Shown in pieces: positions 43,723 to 51,684 of a stretch of DNA of 64,000 nt. The notes beneath the pieces were generated by a model that saw nothing but the letters and a program-made list of their open reading frames with translations, searched no databases and was not told the DNA's origin. How positions within the stretch are numbered: the first letter of the stretch is position 1; the number at the start of each line of letters is the position of its first letter. The DNA is taken from NCBI GenBank assembly GCA_017307505.1, contig JAFKEE010000024.1:186001-250000 (forward strand), written 5' to 3'. The translations under genes were made by a program, and so were the position numbers. The DNA comes from Acidobacteriota bacterium. Its GTDB lineage: Bacteria > Acidobacteriota > Terriglobia > Bryobacterales > Bryobacteraceae.

Positions 43723-44546
43723 TGAGTTCGGATCTTCAGGACAAGGCCAGGATTCTGCTTGATCTTCATGGTATTGGGAAGATTCTTGTGCTGCCCAACG
43801 CCTGGGATGCCGGCAGCGCTCGCATTTTCGAGAAGGCGGGCTTCCCGGCCATCGCCACGACGAGCGCCGGTGTTGCGTTCACCTATGGCAAACCGGACGG
43901 CCAGCGCATCAACGCCGCGGAGATGCTCGCGGTAGTGCAGCGGATCGCTGAGACGGTGAAGGTGCCGGTGACGGCGGATGTCGAGGCCGGCTATGGCGAC
44001 ATTGCAGGCACGGTGCACCGGGTGCTGGAGGCCGGCGCGGTCGGAATGAACCTGGAGGACGTCGAGGGCGACGGTTCCGCCGGGCTGATCCCCCTGGCTG
44101 AGCAGGTGGAACGGGTGAAAGCCGCTCGGGCGGCGGCCGATGCGGCGGGCGTCCATGTTGTTCTGAATGCCCGGACGGATGTCTTCCTGGCTGCGATCGG
44201 ACGGCCGGAGGACCGGCTTGCCCTGACGATTGAGCGGATTCGGGCGTACGCCGAGGCCGGCGCGGATTCGCTGTTTGTCCCTGCCGTGAAGGAGGAAGAC
44301 GTAATCCGCGCGCTGGTGCAGGCGGTGCCCAAGCCGATCAACATCCTGGCGAATGCGGGTGTCCCGTCGACAGAGCGTTTGCGGGCATTGGGTGTCAGAC
44401 GCGTGAGTACAGGATCCGGGCCCTCTCGTGCGGCGCTGAGTGTCGCACAAGCGGTCGCGGATCAGTTGCTGTCCACGGGGGAATACAGCGTCTTCACCGA
44501 GTGCTCTTTGAGCTACCCGGCGGCTAACAAGTTGTTTGCGGAGTGA
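43722..44546 (+). CDS. Isocitrate lyase/PEP mutase superfamily protein
   Basis: This 274-residue protein has the PEP mutase/isocitrate lyase TIM barrel. Visible signatures are VLPNAWDAGSARIFEKAGFP, the metal-binding PVTADVEAGYGD and AGAVGMNLEDVEGD, and NARTDVFL. It lacks the KKCGH loop of true isocitrate lyases, so it is more like oxaloacetate hydrolases, methylisocitrate lyases or carboxyphosphonoenolpyruvate mutase-type enzymes; substrate is open. The ATG at 43722 shares its A with the stop of the isochorismatase-like gene, giving tight coupling. It converges on guaA with a 3-bp gap. Confidence 0.85.
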   Translation: MSSDLQDKARILLDLHGIGKILVLPNAWDAGSARIFEKAGFPAIATTSAGVAFTYGKPDGQRINAAEMLAVVQRIAETVKVPVTADVEAGYGDIAGTVHRVLEAGAVGMNLEDVEGDGSAGLIPLAEQVERVKAARAAADAAGVHVVLNARTDVFLAAIGRPEDRLALTIERIRAYAEAGADSLFVPAVKEEDVIRALVQAVPKPINILANAGVPSTERLRALGVRRVSTGSGPSRAALSVAQAVADQLLSTGEYSVFTECSLSYPAANKLFAE

Positions 44547-44549
44547 GAG

Positions 44550-46334
44550 TTACTCCCACTCGATGGTGCCGGGCGGCTTGTGCGTCAGGTCGTACAGGAC
44601 CGCACAGATTCCCGGCAGCGCGAGAAGGGCCCCGGTCATCTCGTCAAGCAGTTCCTGGGGCATGGCGACGGACTGGGCCGTCATGCCGTCCACCGAATCG
44701 ATGGGCCGCAGGACGATGGAGTCCGGCCGGTCACCTGCTCCGAGCGGGACGATGATCACCGGAAACTGCCAGACCTTGTGCTCGAACCCGGAAGATAGAC
44801 AGAGGGAGCGGACGATGGAGTCCGCCGCCCGGAGCCGGTCGAGCCGTTCCGCCGAGATGTACGCCGCGCTGGTCTTCAATTCGGAAACCGGCGTGTGAGT
44901 GCCAGTGACCGCGACCACACGGTTGATGCCCGCCAGGCGGTTGATCAGATCGGTGGCCTGGCCGTGCACGCCCGGGGTGGCCGGTGATTCTTCCAGTAGA
45001 AGTACGGGCCGGTAGGTGCGGGAATCACCCTGGACTCCGACAGAGTGCAGCGGAGCGAGCCAGCCGGCGTCGAGCCGTTCGACGGGACGGACTTCGTCCT
45101 CGCACAAGCAGCGGATCGCCAGGCCGGGACCCGGAAATGGATGACGCGAAAGGAGTTCTTCCGGTAGGTTCAGTTCCCGGCCGACTTCGCGGACCTCATC
45201 CTTGTAGAGCAGGTGGAGCGGTTCCACGATGCGCCCCTCGGCCAGCAGCTTCTGGATGCCAGAAACGCGATTGTGGTGCGTTTTGATCAGATCAGCCTTG
45301 GCCGTGCCGCCGCTTTCGATGGTGTCGGGGTAGATGGTGCCTTGGCCGAGGATCCAATTCCCTTCCAGGAACTGGCCGGAGGCCAGAATCTGTTCCTGGA
45401 CTTCCACAAACTTCTCGCCGATGATGTGGCGCTTCTTCTCAGGTTCCCGGACTCCCGCCAAAGCACTGAGAAAACGGTCCTGGGCGTGTTCGACGGCGAA
45501 GATCCCCTTGCCCAGGGATTCAAAGACGCCCTGGACGAACGGAGTTTCGCTGTCGCGCATCAGCCCGGTGTCGACATACAGAGCGCGGACGCGCTCCGGG
45601 CCAAGTGCCCGCAAACAAAGGGTAAAGGCGACTGTGGAGTCGACGCCGCCAGAGACGAAGAAGAAAACATTGCGGTCGCCGACCCGCTGCCGGATCTCTT
45701 CCTCGATGCGGCTGGTCTGCTCGCGCGGGCTCCAGTCGGGTTCGCAGCCGCAGACGCCGAAGAGGAAGTTCGAAAGGATCTGCCGGCCGCGTTCGGTGTG
45801 CACGACCTCGGGGTGAAACTGGACGCCGTAGATTCGCCGGGCGGCGCTGCCCATGGAGGCGATGGCGCAGGTTTCGGTGGCGCCATAGACCTCAAATCCC
45901 GCCGGTGCGGCGGTCACGGTGTCCCGGTGGCTCATCCAAACCTGCTGCCGGCCGGTGGCGCCCTGGAAGAGCGCGGCGCTCGACTCGAGGTCGAGGTGCG
46001 CCATGCCGTACTCGCCTTTTTTCCCTGGACTTACGGTGCCACCCAGGTGCCAGGCGATCAATTGCTGGCCATAGCAGATGCCAAGGACCGCGCAGGGCAG
46101 ATCGAAAATGGCGGGATCTACCTGGGGGGAGCCTTGTTCATAGACACTCGCCGGTCCACCTGAGATCACAATGCCCAAAACCCCTGCCAGCTCAGCGGCA
46201 GGGGTTTCACTGGGGCGAATCTCGGAATAAACGCCGAGCTCACGGATTTTGCGTGTGATCAGGTGGCAATACTGTCCACCCGTATCAAGTACGATGATTT
46301 GCGGCCGTGTACCTTGGTCTGGAGACTGGTTCAA
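44550..46334 (-). CDS. guaA: GMP synthase (glutamine-hydrolysing), long form
   Basis: GuaA converts XMP to GMP with ATP and glutamine. The 594-residue protein has an N-terminal class I glutamine amidotransferase domain, with catalytic Cys87 in LGICYGQ and His174/Glu176 in QFHPEV. Its ATP-pyrophosphatase domain has P-loop SGGVDST (228-234). The C-terminal dimerization part is about 70 residues longer than the common bacterial form: SVGVQGDSRTY appears early, followed by a second subdomain ending in LTHKPPGTIEWE. This resembles the two-subdomain eukaryotic enzyme. The start is a TTG overlapping the upstream stop (TTGA), so it is translated after the S41 protease gene. Confidence 0.92.
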   Translation of the reverse strand: MNQSPDQGTRPQIIVLDTGGQYCHLITRKIRELGVYSEIRPSETPAAELAGVLGIVISGGPASVYEQGSPQVDPAIFDLPCAVLGICYGQQLIAWHLGGTVSPGKKGEYGMAHLDLESSAALFQGATGRQQVWMSHRDTVTAAPAGFEVYGATETCAIASMGSAARRIYGVQFHPEVVHTERGRQILSNFLFGVCGCEPDWSPREQTSRIEEEIRQRVGDRNVFFFVSGGVDSTVAFTLCLRALGPERVRALYVDTGLMRDSETPFVQGVFESLGKGIFAVEHAQDRFLSALAGVREPEKKRHIIGEKFVEVQEQILASGQFLEGNWILGQGTIYPDTIESGGTAKADLIKTHHNRVSGIQKLLAEGRIVEPLHLLYKDEVREVGRELNLPEELLSRHPFPGPGLAIRCLCEDEVRPVERLDAGWLAPLHSVGVQGDSRTYRPVLLLEESPATPGVHGQATDLINRLAGINRVVAVTGTHTPVSELKTSAAYISAERLDRLRAADSIVRSLCLSSGFEHKVWQFPVIIVPLGAGDRPDSIVLRPIDSVDGMTAQSVAMPQELLDEMTGALLALPGICAVLYDLTHKPPGTIEWE

Positions 46335-47947
46335 TCGCGACGGGCCCTCTTATCCAATTGAACCATCTGCTTCTTGGAGTTGTCGAGCAGCAGAGCCTTG
46401 GCTTTGGGCAGGGAGTCCATCGCTTTCAGCACGGCCGGGTCGGTTTCGATGGCATAGCGCAGGGACTCATCGAGCGATACTGCCGTGATGAGCGCTTCGC
46501 GCTTCAATTGGGTCTTGATCCAGTCGTTGTTCTCGGCCCACTCGGCTTCCGTGAACTGCGCGTTGTTCTTCAGCGCGTAGTCGTGGAATTCGTTCAGCAT
46601 GGCGTTGTCCGGAGTCCAATCCTTAGCCAGCGTGGTGCTGTGCGAGGAGAAGTACTTCGGCAGGAAGTCGCGGAAGGCGCTGCGGCGGGCCAGCTCGATC
46701 TGGAACTTGTTGTATTTGATGACGAACTTCTCGTCCGGCGTGATGCCGTTGCCGCCGTAGACTGCCCGGCCGGCGTCGGTCATTTTGACATCGGTGGAAT
46801 CTTTCTGCGCGCCGTCCTTGCGGTTGAAGTAGTACTCATAGAAAGATCCGCTCGTGTAATCGCGCTGGATGAGGCGGCCGGACGGGGTGTAGTACTTTGC
46901 CGTCGTCAGGGCAAGGCCGGTGTTCTCGGAGAGCGGGAAGACCGTCTGCACGAGTCCCTTGCCGAAGGTGTTGTCGCCGAAGATCCAGGCGCGGTCGTGA
47001 TCCTGCAGGGCACCGGCCACGATTTCAGCGGCCGAGGCGGAGTAGCGATTCACCATTACGACGATCGGATAGTCACGGGCGGAGCTGCCGTTGCTGGCGG
47101 TGTAGGGGCGCTCTGGGGAGGAACGGCCACGGTGGCTGACAACGGTTTGGCCCTTGCGGAGGAAATGGCCGGCGACGGCGACGCCTTCATTCAGAAGACC
47201 GCCCGGGTTGTCGCGCAGGTCGAAGACGAGGCCCTTGATGTTAGATTCGCCCAGCTTGTGCATCGCGTCCTCCAACTCCTTCGAGGTGTTCTCGTTGAAG
47301 CTTTCCACGTCGATGTAGGCGATGCCGGGCTTAAGCCAGAACGCATTCTGGACGCTAAAGCGTGGAATCTCGCCGCGCACCAGATTGAAAGTAATGGGTT
47401 TGTCGACACCTTCGCGGGCGATCAGGACCTGGACCTTGGTGCCCTTGGGGCCCTTCAACAGGTCGGCCACTTCGGAGGTGTTCATGCCGTCGGTGCGCTT
47501 GTCGTTCACTTCGACGATGACGTCACCCGGGCGGATGCCGGCCTTGTAGGCGGGTGAGCCTGTAAATGGCGCCACGACCACAATGCGGCTATCCTTCGGC
47601 TGGATGGTCATACCCACGCCGTAGTAGGAGCCGCGCTGGTCTTCGCGGAGCTGCTGGAAGTCGCGCGGGTCAAAGAAGCTGGAGTGGGGATCCAAGGTCC
47701 GAAGCATGCCGGGGACGGCACCTTTATATATGGCCTTGTCAGGATTTACTTTGTCCGCGGCGTTCTCTTCGACGAGCCGGTAGATGGAAGTAAAGGTCTT
47801 AAGCCCGGCACTGAGTTCGTCGTCGGCCGAAGCAGGGGCGGCTGAGGATTCGGCAAGGGCCGATGCGCCTGGGCCGAAGTTTCCGGCGACTATCGCGCAG
47901 GACGCGATCACCAGTAAAGAAAAGACAAAAGCGCGGATTTGGCGCAT
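46331..47947 (-). CDS. S41-family carboxy-terminal processing protease with PDZ domain
   Basis: This 538-residue exported protease has an N-terminal signal or anchor helix (6-22), a PDZ domain (about 95-185, with SPAYKAGIRPGDVIVEVND) and a catalytic S41 domain. The Ser/Lys dyad fits S305 in RYSASAAEI and K330 in DNTFGKG, 25 residues apart as in characterised C-terminal processing proteases. A C-terminal region of about 150 residues ends in Lys/Arg. I chose the start at 47947, nine codons inside the longest frame, where the signal sequence begins. It overlaps the guaA start by four bases, an unusual pairing. Confidence 0.9.
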   Translation of the reverse strand: MRQIRAFVFSLLVIASCAIVAGNFGPGASALAESSAAPASADDELSAGLKTFTSIYRLVEENAADKVNPDKAIYKGAVPGMLRTLDPHSSFFDPRDFQQLREDQRGSYYGVGMTIQPKDSRIVVVAPFTGSPAYKAGIRPGDVIVEVNDKRTDGMNTSEVADLLKGPKGTKVQVLIAREGVDKPITFNLVRGEIPRFSVQNAFWLKPGIAYIDVESFNENTSKELEDAMHKLGESNIKGLVFDLRDNPGGLLNEGVAVAGHFLRKGQTVVSHRGRSSPERPYTASNGSSARDYPIVVMVNRYSASAAEIVAGALQDHDRAWIFGDNTFGKGLVQTVFPLSENTGLALTTAKYYTPSGRLIQRDYTSGSFYEYYFNRKDGAQKDSTDVKMTDAGRAVYGGNGITPDEKFVIKYNKFQIELARRSAFRDFLPKYFSSHSTTLAKDWTPDNAMLNEFHDYALKNNAQFTEAEWAENNDWIKTQLKREALITAVSLDESLRYAIETDPAVLKAMDSLPKAKALLLDNSKKQMVQLDKRARRD

Positions 47948-47982
47948 GTATTGGCCTCCCCAGACCTGACCCAAGTATAACG

Positions 47983-48019
47983 CAGGGCCTCTGAGCCGTT
48001 AGACGACACAGAGACCCTG
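47983..48019 (-). terminator. Hairpin downstream of the merR-type gene, weak terminator candidate
   Basis: CAGGGCCTCTG (47983-47993) and CAGAGACCCTG (48009-48019) form an 11-bp stem with one mismatch or G-U pair and a 15-nt loop. It lies between the MerR-type gene and the S41 protease gene on the minus strand. No U-tract follows. TATACT at 47978-47973 just beyond it could be a -10 element for the protease gene. Confidence 0.3.
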
Positions 48020-48068
48020 TAGGTTTGAGAAATGTAAAAGTAAGGTCTAAATTCCCGCAATGGAGCCG

Positions 48069-48569
48069 CTAGACAGCCTTGGACTTGCGTGCGGCGGCCG
48101 GCGCCTCGCTCTTGGGCGGCTTGCGGGGGGTGACCGTCAGCCGACGAACCTGGTCCGTTACACAGACCAGGAACATCGGCTGCTTGGCGGCTTTGAGCAG
48201 ATCGATGATCCGCTCCTGACTCTCCTCGAGATAGATGGACTTACCGTCAGTAAGCAGGTGCAAGTCACTGCCGGCGTTGAGGATATCGGAAAGGCGCTTG
48301 CCCATCTCGCGCTGCAGGAAGCGCAGTACGCGGCGGATCTTCTGGAGGCTGAAGCCTTTGCGGCGCAGCTCGGCGATCACGCTGACCTCGACCACTTCCT
48401 CAGTCAGATAAATTCGCTTGTGGCCCTCATGACGGGGGGAAACCACCCTTTGTTCATCCCACCACTGCAGTTGCCGGAGGCTGACTCCGGACAAACGCGA
48501 CACGTCAGCGCTCGAAAAAGTCCGCTCTCCGGGGGCGGGTGCGCCCTGTCGCGATTTTGTTTTGAACAT
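48069..48569 (-). CDS. MerR-family transcriptional regulator
   Basis: This 166-residue protein has an N-terminal MerR-type winged helix-turn-helix (about 18-85), with TFSSADVSRLSGVSLRQLQW and a basic wing EGHKRIYLTEEVVEV. A helical dimerization segment (GFSLQKIRRVLRFLQREM) follows, then a C-terminal part with no Cys-based metal site and a Lys/Ala-rich tail. I chose the start at 48569 because AGGGAG lies about six bases upstream. The effector and target genes are not evident. Confidence 0.85.
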   Translation of the reverse strand: MFKTKSRQGAPAPGERTFSSADVSRLSGVSLRQLQWWDEQRVVSPRHEGHKRIYLTEEVVEVSVIAELRRKGFSLQKIRRVLRFLQREMGKRLSDILNAGSDLHLLTDGKSIYLEESQERIIDLLKAAKQPMFLVCVTDQVRRLTVTPRKPPKSEAPAAARKSKAV

Positions 48570-48689
48570 CTCACTCCCTTTCTGTTTGGGCCCAAAACTC
48601 ATACACGAGTCTATAGGAGGGGTAAGGGAAGTCAATTCGCAAGATCTGGCGCAATTTCGAACCGCGCCACTAGGGGATGGGGGGCACTT

Positions 48690-48923
48690 TCAGCGGCGGC
48701 CGCCACCCACAAAGGTGACGATTTCGAGGGAGGCGCCGGGTTCGATGGGGGTGGTATCCCAGTCGGGCTTGCGGACGATCTCGCGATTGAGTTCGACCGC
48801 GACGCGGCCGGAATCGAGCCCGAGATGGGTCAGTAGCTGGCGAATATTCAGACCGGAAGGTATGATTCGGTCTTCTCCGTTGACTTTGATAGGGATATTG
48901 AGACCACCAAGTTGGTTTGACAC
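48690..48923 (-). CDS. thiS: ThiS/MoaD-like sulfur-carrier protein
   Basis: This 77-residue protein has the beta-grasp ThiS fold: PIKVNGEDRIIPSGLNIRQL, RVAVELNREIVRK and the C-terminal LEIVTFVGGG. ThiS carries sulfur as a C-terminal thiocarboxylate on the Gly-Gly end for the thiazole part of thiamine. Here two Arg residues follow the glycines, so maturation would need their removal, or the Gly run is not terminal in function. Start is a GTG at 48923. No other thiamine gene lies nearby. Its promoter region is shared with the divergent nuoA operon. Confidence 0.8.
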   Translation of the reverse strand: MSNQLGGLNIPIKVNGEDRIIPSGLNIRQLLTHLGLDSGRVAVELNREIVRKPDWDTTPIEPGASLEIVTFVGGGRR

Positions 48924-48946
48924 GCTTCTCTGAGGCTCATTATAGT
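48917..48946 (+). promoter_or_regulatory. Sigma70-like promoter of complex I operon 2
   Basis: TTGACA (48917-48922), an 18-bp spacer and TATAGT (48941-48946) form a strong sigma70-type promoter 37 bp upstream of the nuoA ATG. Its -35 element overlaps the start codon of the divergent thiS gene. Operon 1 has the same TTGACA-based promoter type. Confidence 0.6.
48939..48944 (-). promoter_or_regulatory. Consensus -10 hexamer for thiS
   Basis: TATAAT on the minus strand (48944 to 48939) is a perfect -10 element 16 bp before the thiS GTG. No good -35 is placed 16-18 bp upstream, so its use is uncertain. It overlaps the -10 region of the opposing nuoA promoter. Confidence 0.3.
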
Positions 48947-48983
48947 TAAAAGTTAACGCCCCGGGGACTCGACAACTGCACTC

Positions 48984-49382
48984 ATGCCCACATCTGTCTT
49001 AGAAGCTTACTTCCCGGTCCTGGTCCAGGTGATCTTGGCTGCCGCCGTGGCCGCGGGATTGCTTGGCGCGGGCGTTTTACTGGGTAAACGCGTCAAGAAT
49101 AAAGTTAAAGACACACCCTACGAATGCGGCATCACACCGACGGGCTCCGCGAAGGAGCGCTTCAGTGTCAAGTTCTACCTGGTGGCGATGCTCTTCATCC
49201 TTTTCGATATTGAGGCGATCTTCCTGTATCCCTGGGCCGTGGTGTATCGCGAGCTGAAGCTGTTTGGGTTCTTCGAGATGCTCCTCTTCATCGGCCTTGT
49301 GCTGGCCGGCTTCTTCTACATATGGAAGAAGGGGGTATTGAATTGGGCCGCTGAGGAGAGCCAGCAGGATAGCCAGCGCTAG
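48984..49382 (+). CDS. nuoA: NADH-quinone oxidoreductase subunit A
   Basis: NuoA (ND3) is a three-helix membrane subunit at the junction between the arms. The 132-residue protein has the conserved loop with TPYECGITPTGSA, the Cys-containing segment after helix 1, and ILFDIEAIFLYPWAV in helix 2. It is the first gene of operon 2 and the only nuoA in the window. nuoC follows after 13 bp; nuoB, which is almost always next to nuoA, is missing. Confidence 0.95.
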   Translation: MPTSVLEAYFPVLVQVILAAAVAAGLLGAGVLLGKRVKNKVKDTPYECGITPTGSAKERFSVKFYLVAMLFILFDIEAIFLYPWAVVYRELKLFGFFEMLLFIGLVLAGFFYIWKKGVLNWAAEESQQDSQR

Positions 49383-49395
49383 AGGGGGCGCCAGA

Positions 49396-49884
49396 ATGTT
49401 GCCGGACAATTTGAAGGATATGGCCGTGCCTGCCGCGATCGAGGCCTGGGACTCAGCGGTGGTGACGGGCGGAAGCCACGAGTTTGGCGAAACGCTGCTC
49501 TATGTGCAACCGGAGCGCATTGTGGCGGTCTGCCAGTACCTGAAGACTCAATTGAAATTTGAACGCCTGACGGGCGTCACCTGCATCGACCGGTTCCCTG
49601 CCGAACCACGCTTCGAGGTACTGTATCTGCTTCATTCCATTGCCAGGAATGAGCGGCTGAAGCTCAAAGTCGCGCTGGGCAGCGACAATCCGCAGGTGGA
49701 GAGTGTGACCGCCGTCTGGGCCGGCGCCGACTGGTATGAGCGCGAAGTGTTCGATCTGTTCGGGGTGACCTTCACGAACCACCCGAACCTGAAGCGGCTG
49801 ATGATGCCCGAAAACTGGGAAGGCCATCCGTTGAGGAAAGACTTCCCTGTTCACGGTCATAAGTACAGCTACCAGAACGACTAA
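49396..49884 (+). CDS. nuoC: NADH-quinone oxidoreductase subunit C, operon 2
   Basis: This 162-residue protein is the standard 30-kDa Q-module subunit, with the EREVFDLFGVTFTNHPNLKR signature near residue 116. It lacks the Pro/Ala-rich extension of the operon 1 paralogue. AGAGGGGGCG lies upstream of the ATG. nuoD starts 40 bp downstream. Confidence 0.95.
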   Translation: MLPDNLKDMAVPAAIEAWDSAVVTGGSHEFGETLLYVQPERIVAVCQYLKTQLKFERLTGVTCIDRFPAEPRFEVLYLLHSIARNERLKLKVALGSDNPQVESVTAVWAGADWYEREVFDLFGVTFTNHPNLKRLMMPENWEGHPLRKDFPVHGHKYSYQND

Positions 49885-49924
49885 GCGGACCAGAAGTGTG
49901 CGTCCGGTTCTGAAGAGGGGAACC

Positions 49925-51160
49925 ATGAACGAAATCGACGAAACGACAGTGCCCTCCGGCTTCGAAACACAAGTAACGGAGAATCTGGCGGGCGGTGGCC
50001 GCAGGATGGTCCTGAACATGGGGCCCCAGCACCCGTCCACCCACGGCGTTCTGCGCATCCTGCTGGAACTGGACGGCGAAATCATCCAGAAGGCCGAACC
50101 CGACATCGGGTTCCTGCATACGGGCATCGAGAAGCAGGCCGAAACCCTCACCTGGCAGCAGGTTGTCACGTTGACCGACCGCATGGACTACCTGTCCAAC
50201 ATGGCCAACAACCTGGCCTATGTGCTGCCGGTGGAAAAACTGCTGGGCATTGAAATCCCGCCGAAGGCGCAATGGCTGCGTGTGCTGCTGTCGGAACTCT
50301 CGCGTATCAACAGCCACGCGGTGTGGCTGGGCACCCACGCGCTTGACCTGGGCGCGATGACGGTCTTCTTCTACTGTTTCCGCGAGCGCGAAGACATTCT
50401 CCGGCTGTTCGAGATGTTTAGCGGCCAACGCCTGATGACGAGTTACATCCGCATCGGCGGGGTCGCGCTGGAGCCGCCACGCGGTTGGGAAAAGGCCGTG
50501 GGGCGCTTCGTTGACGGACTGCAGGAGAAGATCGACGAATACGAGAACCTGCTCAATACGAACCCGATCTTCCTCCAGCGCACCCAGAAGGTTGGTTATC
50601 TCAGCCTGGAGCAATTGCTGGATATCGGCGTGACCGGCCCGATGATCCGCGCGGCGGGTCTCAAGTGGGACATCCGCAAGTCGGAGCCCTACTCGAGCTA
50701 CGAGAAGTTTGATTTCGACATCCCGGTCTACAACGAGAGCGACGTGTATGCCCGCTTCCGGGTCCGCCTGGAAGAGATGCGGCAGAGCGCGCGGATCTGC
50801 AAGCAGGCTATGGAGGGCATGCCGGAAGGCGCCTGGAAGGCCGATGCGCCCAAGGTGGTGCTGCCTGACCGCGAAAAGATGAAGACGCAGATGGAAGCGC
50901 TCATCTACCACTTCAAGATCGTCACGGAAGGTTTCCGTGTGCCTGCCGGCGAGGCGTATGTCCCGGTGGAATCGCCCCGCGGCGAAATCGGATTCTATGC
51001 GGTAAGCGACGGCACTTCGAAGCCTTACCGTGTGTTCATGCGGACCCCGAGCTTTGGCAACCTGCAGTGCCTGTCCGCGCTGTTTGAGGGCAAGTTGATC
51101 TCCGACTCCATCGCCGCGCTCGGCAGCATGGACTTCGTCCTCGGCGACGTGGACCGCTAA
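49925..51160 (+). CDS. nuoD: NADH-quinone oxidoreductase subunit D, operon 2
   Basis: This 411-residue 49-kDa subunit shows [16 protein letters not shown] near residue 29 and ends with DFVLGDVDR, and forms the quinone site with NuoB. I chose the ATG at 49925 because GAGGGGAA lies just upstream; a GTG nine codons earlier (49898) is less likely. It is about 40 residues longer than the operon 1 copy, mainly at the N-terminus. Confidence 0.95.
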   Translation: MNEIDETTVPSGFETQVTENLAGGGRRMVLNMGPQHPSTHGVLRILLELDGEIIQKAEPDIGFLHTGIEKQAETLTWQQVVTLTDRMDYLSNMANNLAYVLPVEKLLGIEIPPKAQWLRVLLSELSRINSHAVWLGTHALDLGAMTVFFYCFREREDILRLFEMFSGQRLMTSYIRIGGVALEPPRGWEKAVGRFVDGLQEKIDEYENLLNTNPIFLQRTQKVGYLSLEQLLDIGVTGPMIRAAGLKWDIRKSEPYSSYEKFDFDIPVYNESDVYARFRVRLEEMRQSARICKQAMEGMPEGAWKADAPKVVLPDREKMKTQMEALIYHFKIVTEGFRVPAGEAYVPVESPRGEIGFYAVSDGTSKPYRVFMRTPSFGNLQCLSALFEGKLISDSIAALGSMDFVLGDVDR

Positions 51161-51177
51161 GGAACAGAGAGACTGTC

Positions 51178-51660
51178 ATGACCTTTTCACCCGAACTCGA
51201 AGCCAAGTTCGCGAAGATGATCCAGAACTACCCGCCGGGCCGCCAGAAGGGCGCGCTGATCCCGATGCTGTTGTTCGCTCAGGATGAAGTGGGCTCGATG
51301 ACCCCGGAACTGATCGACGAAGTTTCCAAGCGGCTCAAGGTGAATAGGGTAGAGATCGAGGAAGTCATCGGCTATTACACGATGCTGACCCGCGAACCGC
51401 GCGGTAAGCATCACGTACAGATCTGCACGAACGTGAGCTGCATGCTGACAGGCGGCGAAGAGCTCTACCAGCACGCCTGCAAGAAGCTGGGGATCGGCAA
51501 CAAGCAGAAGACGGCGGATGGGCAGTTCTCGCTGGAAGAAGTGGAATGCCTGGGTGCCTGCTCTTGGGCTCCGGCCATGATGGTCGACTACGACTTCCAT
51601 TTCAACGTGACGCCGGAGAAGCTGGACGGGCTCATCGAGAGCCTGAAGAAGACGCAGTAG
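51178..51660 (+). CDS. nuoE: NADH-quinone oxidoreductase subunit E, [2Fe-2S]
   Basis: NuoE is the 24-kDa thioredoxin-like subunit of the NADH module. The 160-residue protein has the N1a cluster ligands C83 and C88 (CTNVSC) and C124 and C128 (CLGAC), and the helical N-terminus of the family. It is the only nuoE in the window and supplies the NADH module to operon 2; operon 1 has none. Confidence 0.95.
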   Translation: MTFSPELEAKFAKMIQNYPPGRQKGALIPMLLFAQDEVGSMTPELIDEVSKRLKVNRVEIEEVIGYYTMLTREPRGKHHVQICTNVSCMLTGGEELYQHACKKLGIGNKQKTADGQFSLEEVECLGACSWAPAMMVDYDFHFNVTPEKLDGLIESLKKTQ

Positions 51661-51684
51661 GGGATCCATTCTGGGGAAAACGAA

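Noticed and set aside
44540-44556. A shared terminator between the PEP-mutase-like gene and guaA
   Set aside because: GGAGT/ACTCC is only 5 bp, overlaps both coding ends and lacks a U-tract.
49382-49396. A hidden nuoB between nuoA and nuoC
   Set aside because: Only 13 bp separate the two genes, and no frame in the window shows the NuoB Cys motifs.
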